From assembly GCF_017498485.1 (NCBI RefSeq), contig NZ_CP071795.1, forward strand, positions 3,206,501-3,270,500: a stretch of DNA of 64,000 nucleotides, read 5' to 3'. A program made the translations under genes and the position numbers. The notes under the pieces are model-generated. The model ran no database searches, had not been told where the DNA came from, and saw only the letters and a program-made list of their open reading frames with translations. The stretch is from Polaribacter batillariae (GTDB lineage: Bacteria; Bacteroidota; Bacteroidia; Flavobacteriales; Flavobacteriaceae). Position 1 is the first letter of the stretch. Each line of letters begins with the position of its first letter. Below are positions 9,068-15,674 of the stretch, piece after piece.

Positions 9068-9145
9068 TGTCTCCTCGAGCGCAGTCGAGAGGTTTTTAAT
9101 AATAACAAACATTAAATTAGGTCTCGACTGCGCTCGACCTGACAA
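9068..9145. repeat. Inverted pair of short palindromic elements before ridA
   Basis: Two copies of the short repeat face each other: TGTCTCCTCGAGCGC...GTCGAGAGG at 9068-9092, and its inverse GGTCTCGACTGCGCTCG...TGACAA at 9120-9145. The pair could fold into a hairpin that occupies nearly the whole DUF1697-ridA gap, ending 6 bases before the ridA ATG. Confidence 0.7.
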
Positions 9146-9150
9146 GAGAA

Positions 9151-9558
9151 ATGGAAGAAAAAAAAGTAACACCAAGAGGCGCATATCCACACATAAAAGT
9201 TGTGGGCGATTTTATTTTTGTTTCAGGAACAAGTTCCAGAAGAGCAGATAATTCTATTGCAGGAGTCGTAATTATTGACGAAATGGGAACTAAAAAATTA
9301 GATGCGTATTTACAAACCAAAGCCGTTTTAGAAAATATAGAAAAGAACTTGCAAACCGTTGGCGCAAGTTTAAAAGACGTTGTAGATGTTTCTTCTTTTT
9401 TAGTAAATATGAACGATTTTGCAGACTATAACAAAGCCTATGCAGAATTTTTCGACAAGGAAACTGGCCCCACAAGAACCACAGTTGCTGTACATCAATT
9501 ACCACATCCAGATTTGGTGGTAGAGATAAAAGTAACTGCTTATAAAAAGCAAGAATAA
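9151..9558 (+). CDS. RidA/YjgF-family protein, probable 2-aminomuconate deaminase
   Basis: 135 residues. The RidA fold is evident from [14 protein letters not shown], the middle [17 protein letters not shown] and the C-terminal [24 protein letters not shown] containing the conserved arginine that binds the carboxylate in active RidA deaminases. It directly precedes a semialdehyde dehydrogenase in the operon. In the 2-aminomuconate route of tryptophan/kynurenine degradation a RidA-family enzyme removes ammonia from 2-aminomuconate, so that role is inferred from context. A generic imine deaminase is the alternative. Confidence 0.75.
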   Translation: MEEKKVTPRGAYPHIKVVGDFIFVSGTSSRRADNSIAGVVIIDEMGTKKLDAYLQTKAVLENIEKNLQTVGASLKDVVDVSSFLVNMNDFADYNKAYAEFFDKETGPTRTTVAVHQLPHPDLVVEIKVTAYKKQE

Positions 9559-9624
9559 AGAATTAAGAAAAGAGAATAAAGAGGTCTTGAATCTTTAATC
9601 TATTTTCTCTTATCTAAATAAAGA

Positions 9625-11067
9625 ATGAAAATAAAAAACTACATCAACGGAAAATTCGAAGATCCAATACATGGAGCATATATTAATAATTACATTCCAT
9701 CAAAAGGAGAAATCTACGGACAAATTCCTAATTCTTCCAAAGAAGATGTAGAAAAAGCAGTACAAGCCGCAGAAAAAGCATTTCCAATTTGGAGCAATAC
9801 AACTTTAGAAGAAAGAAGTAAAATAGTATTAAAAATTGCGGATTTAATTTTAGAAAAATTAGATTTTTTAGCAGCAGCAGAATCCAAAGACAATGGAAAA
9901 CCAATCAGTTTAGCAAAAACGGTAGATATTCCACGAGCAGCCAGTAATTTTCGATTTTTTGCCAATGCCATTACACAGTTTGCATCAGAAAGTCACGAAA
10001 GTGTAGGTTTAAATGCTGTTAATTTTACTTTGCGTCAACCACTTGGAGTAGTAGGTTGCATTTCTCCCTGGAACTTACCTTTGTATTTATTTACCTGGAA
10101 AATCGCACCAGCCATTGCTGTAGGAAATTGTGTCGTTGCCAAACCAAGTGAAATTACACCAATGACTGCTTTTTTATTAAGCGAAATTTGCGACGAAGCA
10201 GGCCTCCCAAAAGGTGTTTTAAATATTGTACATGGCCTAGGAATATCAACAGGACAAGCCATTGTTGCGCATCCAAAAATCAAAGCGATTTCGTTTACTG
10301 GAGGTACAAAAACAGGAGCACACATTGCTAGAATTGCAGCACCCATGTTTAAGAAACTTTCTTTAGAATTAGGAGGAAAAAACCCGAATATCATTTTTGC
10401 AGATTGTGATTATGAGAACATGTTGGCAACCACAGTGCGTTCTTCCTTTGCAAATCAAGGTCAAATTTGTTTATGCGGAAGTAGAATTTTGGTTGAAGAA
10501 AAAATCTACGAGCAATTTAAAAAAGATTTTACTAAAAAAGTAGCTAATTTAAAAGTAGGAAATCCATCAGATTCAACAACAAATATTGGAGCATTAGTTT
10601 CCAAACAACATTTAGAAAAAGTAAAATCTTATATAGATAATGCAGAAGAATATGGAGGGAAAATCCTTTTTGGTGGAAAAGAAGTACATGTAAAAAATTA
10701 CGAAAACGGTTATTATTTGCAACCCACAATTATTGAAGTATCAGACAACAATTGTAAACTAAATCAAGAAGAAATTTTTGGACCAGTAGTAACTATTATG
10801 TCTTTTAAAACAGATGAAGAAGCACTGCAATTGGCGAACGATGTAAAATACGGTTTATCTGCAACTTTATGGACAAACAATTTAAACAGAACGATGCAGT
10901 TTTCCAAACAGTTACAAACCGGAATTGTTTGGGTAAACACGTGGATGTTGCGTGATTTACGAACACCTTTTGGGGGAGCAAAAGAAAGTGGAGTAGGACG
11001 TGAAGGTGGTTTTGAAGCACTACGTTTTTTTACAGAGCCAAAGAACATTTGTATCGAATATGAATAA
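9625..11067 (+). CDS. 2-aminomuconate (or hydroxymuconate) semialdehyde dehydrogenase
   Basis: 480-residue NAD-dependent aldehyde dehydrogenase. Seen: oxyanion-site segment SPWNLPLYLFTWKIAPA, nucleotide-binding AKPSEITP, the catalytic-base region LELGGKNPN, the nucleophile in GQICLCGSR (Cys282), EEIFGPVV and the C-terminal PFGGAKESGVGREGG. In this operon it most plausibly oxidises 2-aminomuconate 6-semialdehyde (the ACMSD product) to 2-aminomuconate, which the preceding RidA protein could then deaminate. The ALDH superfamily is certain; the substrate comes from gene context. The stop overlaps the start of the next gene. Confidence 0.88.
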   Translation: MKIKNYINGKFEDPIHGAYINNYIPSKGEIYGQIPNSSKEDVEKAVQAAEKAFPIWSNTTLEERSKIVLKIADLILEKLDFLAAAESKDNGKPISLAKTVDIPRAASNFRFFANAITQFASESHESVGLNAVNFTLRQPLGVVGCISPWNLPLYLFTWKIAPAIAVGNCVVAKPSEITPMTAFLLSEICDEAGLPKGVLNIVHGLGISTGQAIVAHPKIKAISFTGGTKTGAHIARIAAPMFKKLSLELGGKNPNIIFADCDYENMLATTVRSSFANQGQICLCGSRILVEEKIYEQFKKDFTKKVANLKVGNPSDSTTNIGALVSKQHLEKVKSYIDNAEEYGGKILFGGKEVHVKNYENGYYLQPTIIEVSDNNCKLNQEEIFGPVVTIMSFKTDEEALQLANDVKYGLSATLWTNNLNRTMQFSKQLQTGIVWVNTWMLRDLRTPFGGAKESGVGREGGFEALRFFTEPKNICIEYE

Positions 11068-11278
11068 AGAAATAAGAGAAAAAATAATAGAAGTTTGTAA
11101 CGAGAAAATTGCTAAAAAAGGAGAAAACGTAGGTTTGTCTTTTTATGCATTTTTCAAAAATAAAAATAATAACCCAAAGTTGTTAATGGAAGTTGCAACT
11201 TGGTGGATTGAAACCCATAAATTAGATTATTTCGAAAAAGCGATTAAGATTAAGAGAATGATTATTGAACATAAATAA
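11060..11278 (+). CDS. Small DUF6500-like protein
   Basis: 72 residues starting MNKEIREKIIEVC; the ATG overlaps the last codons of the dehydrogenase (TATGAATAA), indicating coupling. An upstream in-frame start at 11000 would overlap the dehydrogenase by 68 bases and is rejected. Soluble, rich in Lys and Glu, with the segment GLSFYAFFKNKNNNPKLLMEVATWW. I recognise it tentatively as DUF6500; no function is known to me. Confidence 0.65.
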   Translation: MNKEIREKIIEVCNEKIAKKGENVGLSFYAFFKNKNNNPKLLMEVATWWIETHKLDYFEKAIKIKRMIIEHK

Positions 11279-11283
11279 CCTAT

Positions 11284-11359
11284 TGTCATTCCTGCGCAGG
11301 CAGGAATCCATAATAGAATTACAAATTAAAAATAGATTCCTGTTTTCACAGGAATGACA
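11284..11359. repeat. Palindromic repeat of the GTCATTCCTGCG family
   Basis: Arms GTCATTCCTGCG..AGGAATC and GATTCCTG..ACAGGAATGAC face each other around an AT-rich loop. It fills the gap between the DUF6500-like gene and the SDR gene. A remnant hairpin of the same type (CCTGTTTTCACAGG) lies at 22013-22026. Confidence 0.75.
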
Positions 11360-11366
11360 GAAGTAT

Positions 11367-12161
11367 ATGAATTTACAATTAAAAAACAAAAACGCTTTGG
11401 TTTGTGGAAGCACACAAGGTATAGGAAAAGCAACAGCATTATTATTGGCAGAAGAAGGCGCTAATGTTACTTTACTTGCTAGAAATGAAGAAAAACTGAA
11501 ATCAGTTTTAAAAGAAATTGAAGAGTGTCAGTTCGAGCGCAGTCGAGAACAAAATCACAATTATTTAGTAGCAGATTTTTCCAAACCAAATGAATTAAAA
11601 CAAGTGTTAGAAAATTCGGATTTGCAATTTCATATTTTGGTAAACAATACAGGAGGTCCTGCAGGAGGCCCAATATTTAATGCAAAAATCGAAGAATTCG
11701 AAAGCGCTTTTACTCAGCATTTAAAATGCAATCATATTTTGGTACAGGCAGTGGTTCCGTTTATGAAAACCGAATCTTATGGTAGAATTATCAACGTAAT
11801 TTCTACTTCTGTAAAACAACCTTTAGACGGTTTGGGCGTTTCAAATACCATTCGTGGTGCAGTTGCCAATTGGTCTAAAACCTTGGCAAATGAGTTGGGG
11901 GCATTTAAAATTAACGTAAATAATGTTTTGCCAGGAGCCACAAATACAGAACGTTTGAATGAAATTATTAAAAATAAAGCAGGCAAAACAGGTTTGTCAA
12001 TAGAAGAAGTTTCTAAAAATATGATGAATGCTTCCCCAGCAAAACGTTTCGCAAAACCAGAAGAAGTAGCCAATGCAATTGTGTTTTTGGCGAGTGAAAA
12101 AGCCAGTTTTATCAACGGAATTAACGTTCCTGTTGATGGTGGAAGAACGAAAAGTTTGTAA
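11367..12161 (+). CDS. SDR family oxidoreductase with atypical active site and repeat-derived insertion
   Basis: 264 residues. Rossmann glycine motif GSTQGIGKA at residues about 14-22, LVNNTGGPAGG in the middle, serine region VISTS and the C-terminal FINGINVPVDGG. By eye alignment the usual YxxxK catalytic pair falls on SNTIR (Ser159, Arg163), so Tyr and Lys both appear replaced, as in an SDR subgroup with a 'SNxxR' motif. Residues about 54-62 (CQFERSREQ, bases 11526-11550) are encoded by a copy of the short palindromic repeat. Its position between pathway genes suggests a role in the pathway, but none can be named. Confidence 0.8.
   Translation: MNLQLKNKNALVCGSTQGIGKATALLLAEEGANVTLLARNEEKLKSVLKEIEECQFERSREQNHNYLVADFSKPNELKQVLENSDLQFHILVNNTGGPAGGPIFNAKIEEFESAFTQHLKCNHILVQAVVPFMKTESYGRIINVISTSVKQPLDGLGVSNTIRGAVANWSKTLANELGAFKINVNNVLPGATNTERLNEIIKNKAGKTGLSIEEVSKNMMNASPAKRFAKPEEVANAIVFLASEKASFINGINVPVDGGRTKSL
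11526..11550 (+). repeat. Short palindromic element inside the SDR gene
   Basis: TGTCAGTTCGAGCGC followed by AGTCGAGAAC. Apart from two or three bases it is the same as the intergenic copies at 8136, 9068 and 9120 (inverse). It is read in frame as CQFERSRE in a surface-loop-like position between the Rossmann helix and the next strand. Confidence 0.8.
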
Positions 12162-12176
12162 ATTTAACGAAATTTC

Positions 12177-12261
12177 GCGTTAGGGATTGCAGTGGAAATC
12201 CTTTTGCCTTTTTTAAGGCAAAAGATTGAAGCGAAAAGCCCGACCTTTTTAGGTAACGCCC
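12177..12261 (+). repeat. Structured GCGTTAGGGATTG element, copy 1
   Basis: Outer pairing GCGTTA/TAACGC encloses a perfect 10-bp hairpin (12201-12210 CTTTTGCCTT with 12215-12224 AAGGCAAAAG, loop TTTT). It lies between the SDR and 3-hydroxyanthranilate dioxygenase genes on the transcribed strand, so it would be present in the operon mRNA. A second copy is at 37158-37232. Confidence 0.75.
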
Positions 12262-12274
12262 AAAAAATAATATT

Positions 12275-12805
12275 ATGAGTAATTTAGTACAACCTTTAAA
12301 TTTTAAAAAGTGGATTGACGAACACCGTCATTTATTAAAACCACCAGTTGGTAACAAGCAAGTTTGGGAAAATGGCGAGTACATTGTAATGGTTGTGGGT
12401 GGTCCCAATAACAGAAAAGACTACCATTATAACGAAACTCCCGAATTTTTTTATCAAATAGAGGGCGATATGATTTTAAAAATCATAGACGATAAAGGCG
12501 AAATGATTGATGTAGCAATTAACGAAGGAGATATTTATTTGCTTCCAGGAAAAGTGCCACACTCGCCACAAAGAAAAGAAAATACGGTTGGTTTGGTTAT
12601 AGAATATCCGCGTTCGGAAGGAATGTTAGATGCCTTGGAATGGTATTGTGAAAACTGTGGAAATCCTTTATACAGAGAAGAATTTGCGTTAGACAATATC
12701 GAAACAGATATGCCCGTTATTTTTGATAAATATTATTCCGACAAACAAAAATGTACTTGCGACAATTGTGGAACCGTAATGCAACCACCTAATAAAGTTA
12801 AATAA
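12275..12805 (+). CDS. nbaC: 3-hydroxyanthranilate 3,4-dioxygenase
   Basis: 176-residue cupin enzyme that opens 3-hydroxyanthranilate to 2-amino-3-carboxymuconate semialdehyde using Fe(II). Seen: RKDYHYNETPEFFYQIEGDM with the metal-binding His and Glu residues, the second cupin motif LPGKVPHSPQR with the third ligand histidine, and, as in bacterial members, a rubredoxin-like iron site built from Cys125/Cys128 (CENC) and Cys162/Cys165 (CDNC). Length is typical. The next gene encodes the enzyme that consumes its product. Confidence 0.95.
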   Translation: MSNLVQPLNFKKWIDEHRHLLKPPVGNKQVWENGEYIVMVVGGPNNRKDYHYNETPEFFYQIEGDMILKIIDDKGEMIDVAINEGDIYLLPGKVPHSPQRKENTVGLVIEYPRSEGMLDALEWYCENCGNPLYREEFALDNIETDMPVIFDKYYSDKQKCTCDNCGTVMQPPNKVK

Positions 12806-12916
12806 TTTTTTATCTCTGACTTTCAACTATTTATCAAAGTAAATTTCAGTAGAAATCCACAATATATTTTAATTAATAATAATAAATTTTCTAATTTTTA
12901 AGGAATTACAAAAATT

Positions 12917-14005
12917 ATGACACGAAGAAAACTACGCATTAACGGACATTCGCATTTGCTTCCTTATCCAGAGGAAATTCCACAATACATGAAAGATAAG
13001 GGGATTTTTTGGGTAGATAAAGATCGTAAATTTATGCTCCAAAAAGATTGGAACAGACCCATTACAGACTCTAGTTTTTTCTTAAATGAAAAATTGGCTT
13101 GGATGGAGCGTTTCAAAATAGATCATGCTGTGGTTTTAAACTTATCGCAATTATATGGAAATGGTTTGCGCGTAGAAGAAATGAAACAAGCATTGCGTTT
13201 TCAAAATGATTTTAATGCGAGAATTCAGCATGAAAACCCTTCTAAATTTACCTGCGGATTTGTGGTGCATCCAGGATTTGTAAGAGGTGCTTGTTGGGAA
13301 ATTGAACGTTGTGTAGAGGTTTTAGGAATGCGATTGTTGTGTTTGCCAACGCATTATATGGATACCATTGGAACTTGGCGTTGCATTTTTGATGAAGAAA
13401 ACGACCCAATTTTTGAGCTAGCCAGTAAGCATAATTTGGCTGTAGAAATTCATCCTTATGATGGAGAAAAATTTATAAAATTAGAAAATACATCTTGGCG
13501 TTTTCATTTAATTTGGATGTTGGCACAATGTGCGGATGCTTATCATTTTTTTACCTTAAACGGTTATCAAGATAAGTTCCCAGGAATGCGTGTTTGTTTT
13601 GCACATGGAGGGCAATTAGCGCAAATAAATTTAGGAAGAAGAATTCAAGGTTTTGATGGAAGACCCGATTTATTTGAAGGCAAAACACACCCAAGAAAAG
13701 CAGTTGGTCATAAAAATATCTTTTTTGATACGTTGGTTCATGATACTAATTCGTTAGATTTATTAGTAAAAAATCAAGGAACCAAACAAATTTTAATGGG
13801 TTTAGACGATCCTTATCCTTTAGGTGAAATGGAAAGTGCAAAACAATCTTCTTATCCAGGAAAAATATTAGATTTGGCTAAAGAACGCAATATTTTAAAT
13901 GATAAAGATTGTGATGAAATTTGGGAAGACAACGTTTTACAATGGTTGTTTGGGAATGATGAAAAATCGAAACAAAACCTTATTAATAAGATTTTAAAAG
14001 CATAA
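12917..14005 (+). CDS. nbaD: 2-amino-3-carboxymuconate-6-semialdehyde decarboxylase (ACMSD)-type amidohydrolase
   Basis: 362-residue TIM-barrel amidohydrolase. The N-terminal metal motif GHSHLLP (His11, His13), the later AVEIHPYDGEK with a metal histidine, VCFAHGGQL with another, and the C-terminal metal aspartate in GLDDPYPLG are all present. ACMSD diverts the dioxygenase product to 2-aminomuconate semialdehyde by removing CO2, committing the pathway to full oxidation instead of quinolinate and NAD. It is the last gene of the operon and is followed by repeats. Confidence 0.92.
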   Translation: MTRRKLRINGHSHLLPYPEEIPQYMKDKGIFWVDKDRKFMLQKDWNRPITDSSFFLNEKLAWMERFKIDHAVVLNLSQLYGNGLRVEEMKQALRFQNDFNARIQHENPSKFTCGFVVHPGFVRGACWEIERCVEVLGMRLLCLPTHYMDTIGTWRCIFDEENDPIFELASKHNLAVEIHPYDGEKFIKLENTSWRFHLIWMLAQCADAYHFFTLNGYQDKFPGMRVCFAHGGQLAQINLGRRIQGFDGRPDLFEGKTHPRKAVGHKNIFFDTLVHDTNSLDLLVKNQGTKQILMGLDDPYPLGEMESAKQSSYPGKILDLAKERNILNDKDCDEIWEDNVLQWLFGNDEKSKQNLINKILKA

Positions 14006-14006
14006 C

Positions 14007-14085
14007 TGTCATTTCGACCTTGTGGAGAAATCTATGAATGTAATAAAAAGATTTCTCAACTACACTGCGTTTCGCTCGAAATGAA
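14007..14085. repeat. Large GTCATTTCGA palindrome, copy 1
   Basis: TGTCATTTCGAC...GGAGAAATCT faces AGATTTCTC...CTCGAAATGA, a nearly complete 79-base inverted repeat starting 2 bases after the ACMSD stop. It could serve as a bidirectional transcript end. Its sister copy is at 15451-15529. Confidence 0.75.
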
Positions 14086-14095
14086 AGTTCTTAAC

Positions 14096-14206
14096 GTTTG
14101 CAGTTTTCAGTATGCAGTTGGCAGTCTTCAGTTGGCAGTCTTCTGTATGCGGTCTTTGTTTTTAGTCGAGTTTCTGACTGGGTATTGCCTACTGAAAACT
14201 GCAAAC
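14096..14206. repeat. Palindromic element built of GCAGTTTTCAGT arms
   Basis: GTTTGCAGTTTTCAGTA at the left and TACTGAAAACTGCAAAC at the right form complementary arms; the interior carries repeated GGCAGTCTTCAGT units. The same building blocks occur at 26101-26262. Confidence 0.7.
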
Positions 14207-14211
14207 TAATT

Positions 14212-14835
14212 CTACTTCTCGCACTGTTTTAAAACCTGTTCTGCTCTTTTTATCATAAACTTCGGATAAAATTCTTCCTCAATTTTTTCTTCTTTTCCTA
14301 ATTTAATGGCACGTTTAATTTCATCGCAATAAGGTTTTGTAGATTTTCCGAAAAAACGAGCTGCTCCCATATTCCATTCCGCATTTCCCATGATTACTCT
14401 TGGGTTGTTTGGTGCAATTGCTAAAGCTTTTGCGTATAATTGTGCATTTTTTCCAGACAACGTCATTCCGTATTTTTGCCCGTCAAAAGCAATATATGCT
14501 GTGTTTAACAGTGCTTGGGTGATTAAAATTTCTGGATTATTTTCTGAATTGGATTTTGCAACATCTAAAAACTCTTGTGCTTTTGTTAATTTTGCCTTTA
14601 AAGTAGCTTCGTCTTTTAAGCCAAAACTTGCTAGAATTTCTACAGTTGCAGCGTAGTAAGCAGGTTTCCATTTTTTGGGTTCGGCTTTCGAAATTCTTTC
14701 AAATAATTGAAAAGCTTTTACCATTTCTCCTTTTTCCCAATGAGAAAAAGCTTTTTTCATTCCGTTTTGATATTTTGATTGTGCAGAAATAGTTACTGTA
14801 AACATTAGGATAAATAAGAGTGCTAGTTTTTTCAT
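14212..14835 (-). CDS. Exported TPR-like protein
   Basis: 207 residues with a cleavable signal peptide (MKKLALLFILMFTVTISAQ). The mature part is helical, with tetratricopeptide-like repeats (AFSHWEKGEMVKAFQLFERISKAEPKKWKPAYYAA; AQLYAKALAIAPNNPRVIMGNAEW), suggesting a periplasmic scaffold. It lies 29 bases downstream of the DUF2141 gene on the same strand, so the two probably share the LytTR-like promoter at 15352. Specific partners are unknown. Confidence 0.7.
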   Translation of the reverse strand: MKKLALLFILMFTVTISAQSKYQNGMKKAFSHWEKGEMVKAFQLFERISKAEPKKWKPAYYAATVEILASFGLKDEATLKAKLTKAQEFLDVAKSNSENNPEILITQALLNTAYIAFDGQKYGMTLSGKNAQLYAKALAIAPNNPRVIMGNAEWNMGAARFFGKSTKPYCDEIKRAIKLGKEEKIEEEFYPKFMIKRAEQVLKQCEK

Positions 14836-14864
14836 TTTTAAGAGATTAAGTTAAGGTTGTTGGT

Positions 14865-15284
14865 TTATATTTCGATATTAATTGTTTTGTTTTTAGATAA
14901 CTGAAATTTTGCGTCTTTGTATTTTGGAGCACCCATAAATCCTCTTGCGTTATTCGAACAACCGTAATCTTCTTTTGGGATTCCTAAGAAATTGGTATCC
15001 ATTTTATCGTTGTCGTTTTCATCATGAAAAAATGAAACTGCATATTCTCCTTTTGGAATTCCTGTTATAGTATAAGTTGCTTTTTTATCGGTAATTTTTG
15101 CCATTCCACCTTTAAAACGTTTTTTTAAAAACTGCCCTTCTTCGTTGTATAAAGCGATTAAAACTTTTCCTTTGTTAGAGTCTAAACCAGATATATTAAC
15201 GGTTAAATCGAATGTTGTTTCTTGTGCGTTTGTGGCTAAAATTCCTCCAAAAATAATGGCTATTGTTAAAAGTAGTTTTTTCAT
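14865..15284 (-). CDS. DUF2141 domain secreted protein
   Basis: 139 residues: signal peptide (IIFGGILATNAQ), then a DUF2141 beta-sandwich recognised by LTVNISGLDSNKGKVLIALYNEE, the middle GIPKGEYAVSFFHDENDNDKMDTNFLGIPKEDYGCSNNARG (with DENDNDKMD resembling a calcium loop) and GAPKYKDAKFQL. Function is unestablished. It is first in a two-gene unit with the TPR gene and shares a promoter layout with the TonB-dependent receptor further upstream, so the three are probably co-expressed. Confidence 0.85.
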   Translation of the reverse strand: MKKLLLTIAIIFGGILATNAQETTFDLTVNISGLDSNKGKVLIALYNEEGQFLKKRFKGGMAKITDKKATYTITGIPKGEYAVSFFHDENDNDKMDTNFLGIPKEDYGCSNNARGFMGAPKYKDAKFQLSKNKTINIEI

Positions 15285-15351
15285 AATTGTTTGTTGTATT
15301 TGTTTGATGATGTAAATATCGGTTGTTTTTAGAACTTTAAAACAAGAAACA

Positions 15352-15383
15352 TACCGAATTGTAATTTTTTAATACTGAATTGT
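15352..15383 (-). promoter_or_regulatory. LytTR-like paired direct repeat upstream of the DUF2141 gene
   Basis: On the minus strand ACAATTCAGTA (15383-15373) and ACAATTCGGTA (15362-15352) are direct repeats 21 bases apart, the spacing used by LytTR response regulators (about 9-bp sites separated by about 12). A -7-like ATATTTAC follows at 15319-15312, 33 bases from the proximal repeat. Confidence 0.6.
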
Positions 15384-15396
15384 GGTTTTATTTATG

Positions 15397-15428
15397 TTTC
15401 AAGGTTTCAAGGTTTCAAGGTTTCAAGG
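15397..15428. repeat. Short tandem repeat, 4 x TTTCAAGG
   Basis: Four perfect 8-base copies in a row, just upstream of the LytTR-like site. A slippage-prone run. Confidence 0.9.
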
Positions 15429-15450
15429 TTGCAGAGTTCTTTCTTTTGAA

Positions 15451-15529
15451 TGTCATTTCGACTTTATGGAGAAATCTTAAAATTATGTTTGAGATTTCTC
15501 AATTCCACTGCGTTTCAATCGAAATGACA
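15451..15529. repeat. Large GTCATTTCGA palindrome, copy 2
   Basis: Same build as the element at 14007: TGTCATTTCGACTT...GGAGAAATCT, then GAGATTTCTC...ATCGAAATGACA. Confidence 0.75.
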
Positions 15530-15541
15530 ATCTACTTTTGA

Positions 15542-15667
15542 TTATGGCAATTAGTTAGCAAACAAGTCTAGCCCAGATTGAAATGACATCCTTTTCTTTT
15601 TTTTCAACAAAAAGATACAACCTTTCGACTTCGCTCAAGATAAATTGCAAGCTGGAAATAGCTCCTT
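15542..15667 (+). repeat. Structured GATTGAAATGACATCC element
   Basis: CTAGCCCAGATTGAAATG, ACATCCTTTT, a hairpin CTTTT...AAAAG, then GCAAGCTGGAAATAGCTCC. The core GATTGAAA(T/C)GACATCCTTTT...CAAAAAGATA matches the element at 37158, and its two ends match 3030-3195 in reverse. A fragment of the CTTCGCTC-type repeat is nested inside (15624-15641). Confidence 0.65.
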
Positions 15668-15674
15668 AAAAAAA

